Both the position numbers and the translations under genes were made by a program. A DNA stretch of 64,000 bases from positions 4,482,215-4,546,214 of the forward strand of contig CM055736.1 of assembly GCA_029465975.1 (NCBI GenBank), written 5' to 3'. The notes below the pieces were generated by a model, which worked only from the letters and a program-made list of their open reading frames with translations, made no database searches and was not told the origin of the DNA. Numbering within the stretch: position 1 is the first letter of the stretch; each line of letters opens with the position of its first letter. This document shows, piece after piece, positions 45,500-55,960 of the stretch. Source of the DNA: Dallia pectoralis (Eukaryota; Chordata; Actinopteri; Esociformes; Umbridae).

Positions 45500-47417
45500 T
45501 ATTGTGTGAATATGGAAGTGTAAGGGCTGTGCACAACTAGTGTCAAGTAGGTCCAATCTTTTGCACCATTACAAGTTAAAGCACCCACATTACGGTCATA
45601 GTACCTCTTACCCATGTACATATGTTAACTGTCCTTGCACATTTAAGTCCTGGAATTCTTTAATTGTGCACCAATGTAAGGTCCACTCCACACAGGTTAC
45701 TCAGAATTCCAGAAATGCAGCAATTTTCAGTTGTACTCTATGTTCTTGTAATGATTTAGCATCAGAAAAGATTTTTTTGTACACATCAACAGCCATCTGA
45801 AGAGTCATGAGACTGTCACTTGTATGTTTGTAGGCTGTACATTTAAGACAAATGTTTATGGTACCTTTAAGTCTCACAAAAATAGAAAACATTATAATCA
45901 CACATTGTTGGATTTTAAACCTGGTGTAGTCAATGCTGGAGTTTCTTTATCATTAGCTGAATCATTTGAAATTAGCCAAGAAGAGGAATGTGTTGGAGAT
46001 AACGCTTGTGCTTCTTCTCATAGGCATTTAACCACTGGGGGCTTAGCAAGTGCTATTGAGCAAAGATTTGGTATTGCTTTACTTAAATTGGAGCTTTTGA
46101 TCCATGTGCCAAGCTCAGCTGTTGATGAGTTTTTAGGGGAACTTCACCATTTAATTTTCACTGCCCCTACATCATTATCTAGTGACTTTGTAAGTGACAT
46201 CTTTCATCAACATAATCTCGTAGTTGATCAATCCATCATTCAAGAAATTTCTGTTGCAGTTGGTTCTGGTAATCCTGTTCAAAGGTCTATTCAAAAAGGG
46301 GGCCCTCTTAGCACGGCTCATCAGCGGAAGCAATATTACAAAAAGCATTTCTGTGTTGTAGAGCCAATTAAATACATACTTAATTCTCAAAAGAAACACA
46401 CCTTCCAGTATGTCCCAAGTGTGTAAATTGTTAAGATAATTGTTATTATGCATCATTCCATTTGTTATCTTGTCACTTATGTTTTTGTTTACGGTGCATG
46501 ATAAACTTTACAGCATTTTACACACACCAACTCTATCCAAACTACCAGCCTTTGCTGATGCCAGATTATTTTCGCTACCTTGAGGAATCCATTGGGTGAA
46601 GCATCTCTTATCTGTCTGTATTTATCTGTCATTTAATGATGTTTGTTTTCTTTCCATTCAGGTCAATGCTGAGTTTAAGCGTATCACAACAATTCCGCTG
46701 CAGTCCAAATTTATGTCTCAACTAGATGTGTACTCTGAGAAACTTCTGAAAATGTTCCAAGGAAGAGGAGGAGAGCTGGGAAGAAGACTCAAATCAGTCA
46801 TGGCACCTATCTGTGTAAGTGTTTATTTTACCTAAAAGTACATTCATTAATGTGTGGTTCAACACCATTTGGTGACTGATTTCTAGTAAGTGCTGAAACT
46901 ATACTTGTTTTTAGGATGGTGACTTGGATGTCAGACGAGCATGCATCCTGAAGGCAGTGTGCGTGTACTTGGGCGAAGACTCTGATAACCTTGTCAAGGA
47001 ATATGTGGTATGTAAATTCATGTTTTGTTCATTCCTTCCATAACCTTAACTGTAAAATGTAAATATTTCACATTATAGGATTGACATGTTTGGCATTGTC
47101 CTCGGCAGGGTTTGGATGAAACGTCAAAGACAGCCATCGAAGAGACTACGGTTGGCATCTACGTGATCAAAGACCACGCTGCAAGCGTGGAACCTGAAGA
47201 TACTGGAATTGTCCTTGAAGGGGTCAAGGTGCTATGGGATTTGGAAAACGTGGCATTTGCTGTCACTATGCTGTTCGGTCTAATGTACGCCATGAATCTT
47301 AGTTACCCTGTTGAGCTTCGCTACACATTTGAAGTCTTTCAGAAGATTTTTATGGAAATGAATGGGGACAAACTCTCTAACAAAGCCCTTTCATTCAAAA
47401 ACCGGCTATTTCAGTGA
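45500..47417 (+). pseudogene. C2H2 / SAMD3-like multicopy gene carried by the EnSpm-like element
   Basis: Exons in order: from about 45500, four C2H2-like fingers (CKGC...HHYKLKH; YPCTYVNC...H...VH; FSCTLC...; VTCMFVGCTF...HKNRKH), then an acidic linker and a conserved domain to the stop at 46426; a short piece near 46490-46597 (MPDYFRYLEESI); 46662-46814; 46915-47007; 47109-47417, all with GT-AG borders and phase 0. The last exon ends ETTVGIYVIKDHAASVEPED ... LSYPVELRYTFEVFQKIF. From memory this is the large teleost family annotated as SAMD3-like. A frameshift in a T run near 45770 and loss of a middle part make it likely inactive, but the last three exons are undamaged. Confidence 0.6.
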
Positions 47418-48370
47418 ATTGTGAGTTGATTGGTGATTTGTTACACGAAAGCATAGCCTAAAATGTTTTTGTGTTTTGTTTTTTTGTTGCAAAAGAAGAA
47501 TTTTGTTGCAATTCATGTTGACAATAAGAACTGCATATTGGATGTAATCATTGTCCCATCTAAATAGTATTTGTTTACATTTGTTTTGATTTTTGTACAA
47601 CCTTGGTTTCCAAGCTGTTCACTCCATGGGCAGCAGAAATTTTGTTTTAGTCACAAACGTACTGACTTTATTTGCTGCACGTGTTTTGTACTGCAGGTAA
47701 ACTGTTACGTGTACTGCTTGTGGGCAGTTAGTTTGACTGTATGGTGTTTCATCTGAAGTATTTGAATCAATACAGTTTATTTTTGCAATGACTATGGCTT
47801 TTCCCCTTCTTTGTTAATGCAAATACCTTTAAATCCTTAAAACGGTTCCATGTGATGGGCATACTGCAACACAACAAAGCTTGGTATGGTATATCTACTT
47901 CCTCCATTGAAAGAATTTGGTTTCTCCAGGGCAATGTGGTTTTTGCTTTTATCGTGTGAAAGTCCCATGCATTTTCTTTCTTTACTTTTTATATACAAAC
48001 ACAAAGATAGATGTCTTTTGAATTTCATGTTGTCCTGACATGAAAAGATTAAATAGCATCTTGTACATAAAATATTTCAGTAACATAATCATTAAAATAA
48101 CACGTTAAATATGAAGTAGTTATTCAGGTATAGGATACATGAAAAAAAACACTTAAAAGCTACAAAAAAAAATCTATCAAATTTGCTTAAATTTATTATG
48201 TTAGCTTTATTCAATAAAATTGTGTTGTGTTTACTTATTTTAATTATTTTTGTTTGAACAAAAAACTCACTTAAATTCAAATCATTTAAATTGTGTTAAT
48301 TGAATGCATTTCATTTGTGTGGAACCGATGTACACATTTGAATCAAGTAAAATCAAAGAAGTTTTTTGTT
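47418..48370. other. 3' region of the EnSpm-like element
   Basis: AT-rich, probably the 3' untranslated part of the carried gene and the subterminal region; no second gene is visible. Confidence 0.45.
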
Positions 48371-49039
48371 CAGTGTACTATCAGAGGTAGAAACAAGATA
48401 ACATCTTTTATTTGGCAATTTGTCATCTGGAATTAATAACAAAAGAAAGAAAAAAGAGTGGGCGAGTTTGTCTGATGCCGTCAACGCGGTGGGATCTGAG
48501 AGTAAATGACCTGAAGAAGAAATGGTCAGACATAAAGGTGGAAGTTAAGCGGAGAACTGCTGCGCACCGACAAAGTGTGGGCAGAACAGGCGGTGGTACA
48601 GGGACCGATGAACTTGCACCCTTTGATCAGAGAGTTGCCTCTATTGTAGGAGACACGTTAATCTCTGGAATCGTATCCGCTGATGTAGGAGACTCGGATA
48701 CACTACAGGACTGCCAGCAAGGTAACTAAAATTAATTTCCTTAACTTTGATAGCCTACCAGCCACCGTTTAATTTGAACATCCATGCAATGTAGCAAAAA
48801 GTACACCATAGATTTCACGTATCCACTGCTTTTATTGCAAATGCGTGTACCCATTAATAAGGAACAGACTCGAATGACTGTTAACATGTCACTGTGTTTA
48901 TTTGGACTTAGGAACCGCAGGAACGTCCACTGGCACGCACTCAGAGTCCGCACCACCCGAGCAGCCAGAGCCCATTCAGTCCACCGTGGTAAAGTTGGTT
49001 TTATATTGGACATTGGATATTCGACACATTCGAAAAATC

Positions 49040-49375
49040 TATTATGCGGCTTGACCGTTTGACCGACACATGTCAAAACAATACTGGTCAACTCAGCTAA
49101 GTGCCCTACACATGGATCAAAGCTTTATTTGTCCAAAAACACAATTATTCACTTTTAAACCTACCTTTACTGTAATAAATGTGTATAAATCCAATATGTG
49201 GCTTGACCGTTTGACCGACACATGTCAAAACACTACTGGTCAACTCAGCTAAGTGCTCTACACATGGATCAAAGCTTTATTTGTCCAAAAACACAATTAT
49301 TCACTTTTAAACCTACTTTTAGTGTTAAAAACGCATATAAATCCTTAGAATAATATGGCATTTTTGTCCAAATTT
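49040..49375. repeat. 152-bp subterminal repeat array, left (about 2 copies)
   Basis: Units start TGCGGCTTGACCGTTTGACC and include ACATGGATCAAAGCTTTATT and TTCACTTTTAAACCTAC. Inverse of the array at 52810-53635. Confidence 0.85.
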
Positions 49376-49739
49376 AGTTATTTACATATTCCTACCCTTG
49401 TATAACTTGTGAACATTATGTGTTGTGTTTTTTAAAATAAACATTAATTTTGGATGTTTTATTGAGTAAAGAAAAAGGTTCAATCTACAAAGTTACACTC
49501 AGACTTGGAGTTATAAGGTTCTATCTGCGGCCCAATCATCTTTTGGAATATTTACAGAAGGATATTTACATATGTACAGAAGGACCAATAAAGACAGGGA
49601 TGCTCAAAACACATTAATAGTGTCTAGTGTGTTTTGAGCTTCAGAATGTTATAACTCGTCCACGTGCAGAAATCAGTTCACTTTTCAATCCAAACGAAAA
49701 CTGAACATGTACAGTCTTACAGCTCATAGCTTTCTATCA

Positions 49740-50239
49740 AAGAAAGGCTATTGTGCGTTATGGACAAAGGGGATGTCAGGCAGGGGGGCTAACGACATTG
49801 CAAGTGCACTTGTTAAAATCTTAATTATAATTACATGTAGTGGCAGCTGTGTGCAGCTGTGTGCCCCAAAACAGAAACTCCATAATAGAATTCTTGACGA
49901 GGAATTCTAAGATTCACCAGATTACAGTGAAGTACTTTACCCCAGGTCATTCTGCTGTACAAGAGGTAGATAACATGCACAGTCAAATTGAGAAGACAAT
50001 GGCATTATCTGAATTCTACTCTCCTCTGTCATTTTTGCGCGTGTTACTCAAAGTAAGCAGGAACAAACCATACAGAGTAATACAGATGAGAGAATCAGAT
50101 TTCTATGACTTTCACTCATGTTCCAAAATGTTTAAGTACATTTTCCGCAGTGTGTCAGCTCGTATTTAATCAGGGTCCATCTACAGTACACTTCACTACA
50201 AAACATCACATGCACAGGCTTTAGAGGTATAGCAGTAGA
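49740..50239 (+). pseudogene. DDE-type transposase remnant of the MULE-like element, first part
   Basis: Plus-strand pieces: GYCALWTKGMSGRGANDIAS, then CVPQNRNSIIEF, then VKYFTPGHSAVQEVDNMHSQ and IEKTMALSEFYSPLSFLRVL and QMRESDFYDFHSCSKMF. The NRNS box and GHSAVQEVDNMHS box resemble the second and third catalytic regions of fish transposases related to those with GHTQMEVDS-type motifs. Frame changes near 49830-49900 and a stop at 50169. Assignment to the MULE superfamily is inferred from the 9-bp duplication. Confidence 0.5.
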
Positions 50240-50247
50240 CCTTAGAG

Positions 50248-52016
50248 CAGGGGTTCTTAACCTTTTTGATGTCGGGGCCCAAATTTTACAGTACAAAGTG
50301 GCCCAGGGCCCATTCAAATATTAGCACTGTATTGGTTTATTGATCTCACCCTGGGTTTGATTTGTACTCAATAACTAAACGAAATCCACATGCAGTTTAA
50401 CAGTTTATTTATGTATGTAAACCTGCACATATAACAATTCATGGAACAAATCAATCTGCAGGAACAAATTTATAGGCTGAAGTCAGGCATATTAACACAA
50501 ACATTTGTTAGATTTGACAAATCCTACTTTAAGTGTGTGTGTGTGTGTGTGTCAAAATAGTCTGCATCCCATAAGTGAAGATAATGAGGTTTGCTTTACC
50601 AACAAACTAATATATTCCCTATATTCTCTGTCCTGTCTCAGCTCTTTCTCTCTTATACATCTCCATCCCTTTCGATCTGTTTTCTGCACGATTCAAGTAA
50701 AATCATCTGAACATGTTATGCTCACAGGACCAACAAACACCGTGTTTTGTTTCATAATGCCGTTTGACATTTCCACTCTTCACAACTCCAACTGTCTCAT
50801 TAGAAATCAAACAGAATGGACTGTGGACACTGTGGAACTCTCTCCCTCAATCACTCCGCCATGTCTGTACTCTATCTGAATTCAAATCCTTACTCAAAAC
50901 CCACTTATTCTCTAAGTGTTATTTGTAAGTTTGTATTTCACTGTTGTTGTCGTTCTGTGTTTTTTTTTTGGGTGGTAATGTTTGTTATTATTGCTTACTG
51001 TTTTATGTCCTGAATTGTAAAGCGTCCTTGAGCCCTGGAAAGGCGCTATATAAATAAAACGTATTATTATTATTATAATGGCTTCGTGCTGGATTGGGGC
51101 AAAATGAACGCATACCTCTGTCCAATCATCTTTAAACAAATCTATTTTCTCCATTAACTTTTCTTTTCCTGGACAATGACATCCTCCACACCCATTCAAA
51201 CGCTTACTGCGGTGAAGTGTCGCGGCTCGCGCCCGATTACATCAAAAGTATACACTTACTGGATGTCATGGCGAATCACGGAGGAAAACTTTAAATATAT
51301 CGCATTCGCTTTAATTTCAGACCATCTCCAAAGAGACATAAACACTAGACAAATGATTTTGACAGGCAAGCGTTTATCAAAGTAGGAAGTCCATACTTTT
51401 AATTTGTTACACATAATTACTGCTGTTGAAATACGAAATGGAGGCGGGTCCGGATTGAATTCCCTCCGGGTCCGGACCGGAGTCCGGACTTTGAGAAGTG
51501 CTGGTGTATTGTAACGTAATTCGCTGTCATGGATAACAGTGGTCATTCGTTTAGAAACGCTGTAATTCCATATTATAATATTTTTCGTAAACGCTATATC
51601 CAAAATCCATCATTATTTTCCAAAAATGTATGGTTTGTCTTTTAATTTTTTCACTGTGACCGGTATGCGTTTACCTCTTTGGATGCCTTGTTTCACCTGT
51701 ATGTCTTGAATATAGCCTTCGAATGCATATTGCAGCCCCTCTTGCCTACTTCTACCGGACACTTTATTTGCTGCTTCATAAAAGTTTGATACAATTTCAG
51801 CAGGAAGAGCTGTCACAGCATAATGTTGATACCAAACCAGAGCCCATATGAAGTTGTCGGACATAGCAACAGTAACTAAGGGGGGCGGGGCTTAGCCAAA
51901 GTGATAACTTGTTTGGTCCCGCGGCCCACAGGTGAAAAACGTAAAGTTTTTTGCGGCCCTCCAGGTGGCGCTCGCGGCCCAAGTGTGGGCCGCGGCCCTA
52001 TGGTTAAGAATAGGTG
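50248..52016. mobile_element. hAT-type element with TSD CCTTAGAG inside the MULE transposase
   Basis: Ends CAGGGGTTCTTAACCTTTTT and ...GGCCCTATGGTTAAGAATAGGTG are inverted (TTCTTAACC/GGTTAAGAA), flanked by identical CCTTAGAG (50240-50247, 52017-52024), an 8-bp hAT duplication. GGGCCC/GGCCC boxes recur near both ends. No transposase; it contains a LINE tail (50760-51077) and a (GT)n run at 50534-50553. The downstream open piece 51864-51613 (minus) is unassigned. Confidence 0.85.
50760..51077 (+). mobile_element. L2-like LINE 3' tail inside the hAT
   Basis: The plus strand encodes LWNSLPQSLRHVCTLSEFKS LLKTHLF (in pieces), the last residues of an L2/CR1-type ORF2. The 3' end is GTAAAGCGTCCTTGAGCCCT, GGAAAGGCGCTATATAAATA and (TTA)n at 51060-51077. 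5'-truncated; the start is approximate. Confidence 0.7.
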
Positions 52017-52024
52017 CCTTAGAG

Positions 52025-52191
52025 GACCAAATAAAACCAGGAGAAACTTGGCGCCTACATGCACCCTACCCAAGCCAAGGATGCTTCCAAAACAGAGCCA
52101 TGTCTCAGGCCAAGATGAATGACATAGAGTCAATTTTTAGATTCATGGCACTTGCAGATAAAGAGTATTACCATGTTATGATGAAGAAATG
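52025..52191 (+). pseudogene. MULE-like transposase remnant, C-terminal end
   Basis: Directly after the hAT the frame reads EDQIKPGETWRLHAPYPSQG, then MSQAKMNDIESIFRFMALAD and KEYYHVMMKK stop. It is the natural end of the reading frame interrupted at 50239. Confidence 0.5.
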
Positions 52192-52809
52192 AGTTGGCCT
52201 AAGTGCATGTACGTGATAGTATGTGATATGTATGAACTCTTTTTGCTTTTCTAATGAAAATACTTTGAAAAACTGAAGGACCTGATCTACATCAGACCAT
52301 GCAGTTTTAAAATCATTCATTTATATTAACTTACAGGCTATCTTGAATAAGAAGGATGAAAGGAAAATTGATGCCCTGGAAAAAGTTGTTTTATAGCATT
52401 AAGTGCATGAAGCTTTAACATATTAACCTCTAAAAATACACTTTATTATATAAATTGAACATTTTAACAGTATGTATAAGTAAATTGTTTAAATGTTTTG
52501 ATAATCATTGTTCCTTTCTATGTTTTTTAAAATAGAACCTTATAATTCCAAGGTGGCTGTTAGTTTTTAGAACTATAAGGTTCTATCTACAATTGAACTG
52601 TTTAAAAAACCCTAATTTACAATTCATGTAGAATTTTGGTATCTCAGATGTAGAATACATTTATGGTGTATGTAACTCTGGTGCTATAAAGAAATGTGCT
52701 CCATTTGTCAGTTTTGCTATTTGCAATGCTAAAACTTTAAACCACAATATCTCAAAACTGATGTGAACGCAGATAGAATCTTATTATTCTGAGGTAGCGA
52801 AATCTAATA
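52192..52809. other. Non-coding interior of the MULE-like element
   Basis: AT-rich; the phrase TATAAGGTTCTATCT occurs at 52570 and in the left half (49515), possibly a second level of internal repeat. Confidence 0.4.
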
Positions 52810-53635
52810 TGCGGCTTGACCCGTTTGACCGACAAATGTCAAAACATATTTGAAGTTTTTTTGATCATTTTGGGCAAAAAATTTAACACTAAAAGTCAGT
52901 TTAGATAATTGTGTTTTTGGACAAATAAAGCTTTGATCCATGTGTAGGACACTTAGCTGAGTTGACCAGTAGTGTTTTGACATGTGTCGGTCAAACGGTC
53001 AAGCCGCATAATAGATTTATACACATTTATTACAGTAAAGGTAGGTTTAAAAGTGAATAATTGTGTTTTTTAACAAATAAAGCTTTGATCCATGTGTAGG
53101 GCACTTAGCTGAGTTGACCAGTACTGTTTTGACTTGTGTCGGTCCAACGGTCAAGCCACATATTGGATTTATACACATTTATTACAGTAAAGGTAGGTTT
53201 AAAAGTGAATAATTGTGTTTTTGAACAAATAAAGCTTTGATCCATGTGTAGGGCACTTAGCTGAGTTGACCAGTACTGTTTTGACATGTGTCGGTCAAAC
53301 GGTCAAGCCACATAATAGATTTATATGCGTTTTTAACACTAAAAGTAGGTTTAAAAGTAAATAATTTTGTTTTTGAACAAATAAAGCTTTGATCCATGTG
53401 TAGAGCACTTAGCTGAGTTTACCAGTAGTGTTTTGACATGTGTCGGTCCAACGGTCAAGCCACATATTGGATTTATACACATTTATTACAGTAAAGGTAG
53501 GTTTAAAAGTGAATAATTGTGTTTTTGAACAAATAGAGCTTTGATCCATGTGTAGAGCACTTAGCTGAGTTGACCAGTACTGTTTTGACATGTGTCAGTC
53601 AATTGGTCAAGCCGCTTAATAGATTTTTCGAATGT
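52810..53635. repeat. 152-bp subterminal repeat array, right (about 5 copies)
   Basis: Units contain AATAAAGCTTTGATCCATGT, GCACTTAGCTGAGTTGACCA, TTTGACATGTGTCGGTC and GGTCAAGCC at a 152-153-bp period, inverted relative to the left array. Small differences between copies (GGCTTGACC variants) allow ordering. Confidence 0.85.
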
Positions 53636-53898
53636 GTCGAATATCCAATGTCCAATATAAAACCAACTTTACCACGGTATTCAGTCCAGCGTCTCCGGTG
53701 TCTCTAATGTTCCCCCCAGTGCTGAAGCCCGTCCATCTGGCCGCGTCTTGACGCATGCTGTTCTGGAGTCACAACAGCAAATTGTTAGGGCCATTGGAGA
53801 AATGAACAGTCACCTTATAAATGTCACTGATGCACTCACAGAAATAAGCCATTCATTAAAAGAATTGGTCAGAAAATGAGCTTGTGTCTGAGTACCAT

Positions 53899-55033
53899 TT
53901 ATATTGTCGCAATTACACGTTGACGTGCCTGAATGGCTTGTTGATTGTGCTGTACAAATACTGGTCCTGGGTCAGGGTCATCTGGCGGTGCCCCCACCTC
54001 ACCAAGGGGTATGCCATGCCTGTGCGCGACATTGTGCAGCACTCCACAGGCCAGTATGATGCGGCAAACCTTGTCAGGGCGGTATAACAGCATCCCCCCG
54101 GTCCTGTCAAGGCAGCGCCACCGTCATTTCAGCTGCCCAATCGCCCGCTCCACAACTGACCAAGTGCGAGAATGGGCATCATTGTATCTGCGCTCTCGGT
54201 CAGTTTGTGGGTTGTTGAGGGGGGTTAACAGCCACGTCTTTAGTGGATAACCACTGTCTCCTGATGGGCAGTTGAATAATTACAGACACCAAAATTAAAC
54301 TTTTACATTGAACCATATATTTATAAGCATAACTTACCAAGTAGCCACCCATCGCGCACCCTGCCAGCTTGGAGTCTCATCCCAACCATGCTGTTTGTAA
54401 GGATATATGAATCATGGGTTGACCCGGCCACCTTGCCACAATATTTGTTAGGCGCATTTGTGCGTCACATATAGTCTGCACATTTATTGAATGAAAATGT
54501 TTCCGATTCACATATGCAAATTCTTCTTCAGGTGGCGCCTTTATAGCAATATGTGTGCAGTCGATCGCTCCTATTACATTAGGAAAACCGGCAATCGCTG
54601 CAAATTGCGCTTTGATGTTTGGCTGGTCACCGGCATCGTATGGGAACGTTATATACCGGGTAGACAAGCGGATGATGCCGTCCCATACAGGTGGCATTGC
54701 ACGGCTCAAACACGACTGGCTTATTCCTGAGCGGTCTGCCAGTTCTCTTTGGAAAGAACCGGTTGCCAGGAAACCAAGTGTAGTAAGCACCTGTAAAGGA
54801 ACGGGTAATGCGTGGCTCCTCACTGTCTGTCTTTCCAAATTCGGACCCAACTCAGCACAGAGCTCCAAGAGTATAGCCCTCGGAAATCTGAAACGGCTGA
54901 TAAGCCAGTCATCATCGTGGGCCAGAAAATCACTGTGGTCCCTAAAAACTTGTTCTCTCCGGATATGTCCATTGAAAATGTCCTCTAATAAAGCCAACGC
55001 TGCCATTGCTAGACGGGTTGTATCAATTTGCAC
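53899..55033 (-). pseudogene. HARBI1-like Harbinger transposase (two exons, recently broken)
   Basis: Exon 1 runs 55033 to 54338 (MQIDTTRLAMAALALLEDIF, then DDDWLISRFRFPRAILLEL, ELADRSGISQSCLSRAM, NVIGAIDCTHIAIKAPPEEE). Exon 2 runs 54260 to 53899 and ends RVIATI-stop. The donor GTAAGT and acceptor CATCAG join in frame (WLLG/GDSGYP). The DDE residues are the Asp in AIDCTH, the Asp in STHDSY and the Glu in SVVERAIG. Two lesions: a one-base loss at about 54421-54430 (frame change just before STHD) and a TGA at 54126-54124 after GQLK. Otherwise the sequence is close to full length, so inactivation is recent. Confidence 0.9.
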
Positions 55034-55372
55034 ATCCTTTATATATGTTACTGAATTGCATAATTAACAGAATATTGTAATTAGACTCATGTGACAATAA
55101 TATAGCAAATAATTAATCAATTGCTAATTATAAGCAATATCTGACAGGTGCGATAGAACAATTCGTAGTGTAATGTTAGCCACTTCACTTTATTGCCTCT
55201 ATAAGTCGCCAACTGGCAGAAATCACGAAAAATGTACGTACGCCAGGCATGAAGTTCACGTGGAAGAACGCACATTCTTACGTTAATTTCACTGTAAGTA
55301 CATCTGACCGTGAATGTGAAAGCTGGCGTACGCCGTGTTTTCGTGCGTACGCAAGATTGATACATGAGGCCC

Positions 55373-55760
55373 CAGGTGAGGAGTACAAAGACAAGTGTGT
55401 CTTGTCTACAGTCAAGCATGGTGGTGGGAGTGTCATGGTCTGGGGCTGCATGAGTGCTGCCGGCACTTGAAAGCTACAGTTCATTGAGGGAACCATGAAT
55501 GCCAACATGTGACATACCGAAGTCTTTGGAGACTGGGGCGCAGTGCAGTATTTCAACATGATAACGACCCCAAAAACACCTCCATGACAACCACTGCCTT
55601 GCTAAACAAGCTGAGGGTAAAGGTGAAGAACTGGCCAAGAATGTCTCCAGACCTAAACCCTATTGAGCCTCTGTGGGGCGTCCTCAAACAGAAGGTGGAC
55701 GAGTGCAAGGTCTCTAACATCCACCATTCAACATCCAGAGTTGTTGTTCTTACATTGTTC
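55373..55760 (+). pseudogene. Tc1 transposase, C-terminal part
   Basis: The frame resumes directly after the Harbinger: GEEYKDKCVLSTVKHGGGSV then MVWGCMSAAGT and a stop. In another frame it continues RSAVFQHDNDPKNTS (second catalytic Asp) and MSPDLNPIEPLWGVLK (third acidic residue region). Several frameshifts and stops. Confidence 0.85.
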
Positions 55761-55960
55761 ATTGGTAAAGTAAAGACCAAACCAGACCCATATATGACTG
55801 ATGAACAAATGTTTAATGGAGATAAATTACATACACAATGTTGGAAAAATAAACAATCACATCCATCATAACAAACGACTTGTATCAAATACATGAGGTG
55901 TGCTTAATTTAACATGACTGCAGTACGGAGTGCAAATGCGTTCCAGTTACAATATCAATC

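Larger units (their letters stand above)
43247..48375 (+). mobile_element. EnSpm/CACTA-like transposon, TSD TA
   Basis: Ends CACTGAAAAAC and GTTTTTTGTTCAGTG are inverted (CACTGAA core), flanked by TA (43245-43246, 48376-48377). TTTGATTTAC/TTTGATTTTAC occurs just inside each end. CACTG termini with a 2-3 bp duplication fit EnSpm/CACTA. It contains a 122-bp triplication, a MITE (44241-45006) and a spliced gene (45500-47417). A recognisable DDE transposase was not found, so the superfamily call rests on the ends. Confidence 0.7.
48983..53678. mobile_element. Mutator-like (MULE) transposon, 9-bp TSD ATTCAGTCC
   Basis: Perfectly inverted ends ACCGTGGTAAAGTTGG... and ...CCAACTTTACCACGGT extend over about 60 bp (through TTGGACATTGGATATTCGAC and ACATTCGAAAAATCTATTA). 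Identical 9-bp flanks ATTCAGTCC lie at 48974-48982 and 53679-53687, exactly within the second Myb exon. A 9-bp duplication with long ends is the Mutator pattern. Next to the ends are inverted arrays of a 152-bp unit. A transposase remnant and a hAT lie inside. Native size without the hAT is 2919 bp. Confidence 0.8.
43193..53879 (+). pseudogene. Harbinger Myb/SANT-like protein gene, split by two transposons
   Basis: The ATG at 43193 starts MAKATKKRNFTENELEVL, ending at 43246 where the EnSpm-like element sits. Coding resumes at 48378, GT-AG intron 48722-48911, second exon from 48912 to 48982, then the Mutator-like element, then 53688 to the stop at 53877-53879. Visible parts: the SANT helices (TENELEVL...SEVET, WASLSDAVNAVG, NDLKKKWSDIKVEVKRR) and a C-terminal coiled-coil-like helix (ESQQQIVRAIGEMN...HSLKELVRK). 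In Harbingers this protein brings transposase to the nucleus and the ends. Beyond the two inserts it has a stop at 48399-48401 and a frameshift near 48500. Confidence 0.85.
42929..55372. mobile_element. Harbinger transposon (12.4 kb with inserts; about 2.6 kb native)
   Basis: Terminal repeats GGGCCTCATGTA (42929-42940) and TACATGAGGCCC (55361-55372) are perfect and flanked by CAG (42926-42928, 55373-55375). Subterminal GCGTACG boxes follow on both sides. The flank AACCAGGTG fits the Harbinger preference for a central CWG. It carries a Myb/SANT gene (+) and a HARBI1-like transposase (-), the two-gene arrangement of animal Harbingers. Subtracting the EnSpm and Mutator-like inserts with their duplications leaves 2608 bp, a usual size. 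Confidence 0.9.
42130..55960 (+). mobile_element. Tc1-like transposon split by a nested Harbinger
   Basis: The left half (to 42928) and the right half (from 55373) form one Tc1-like element in plus orientation. The leader GTGTTAATAAGGACTCAGGT precedes the transposase ATG at 42435. The right half carries the 3' coding part and ends AT-rich at roughly 55960. The terminal inverted repeats were not located with certainty, so both limits are approximate. The insert is 42929-55372 with a CAG duplication. Confidence 0.75.

Noticed and set aside
45701..45901. Minus-strand frame opposite the C2H2-like exon
   Set aside because: Shadow of the plus-strand coding exon; no splice or family support.
54555..55067. 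170-codon plus-strand frame
   Set aside because: Antisense to the Harbinger transposase exon, which has clear domain support.
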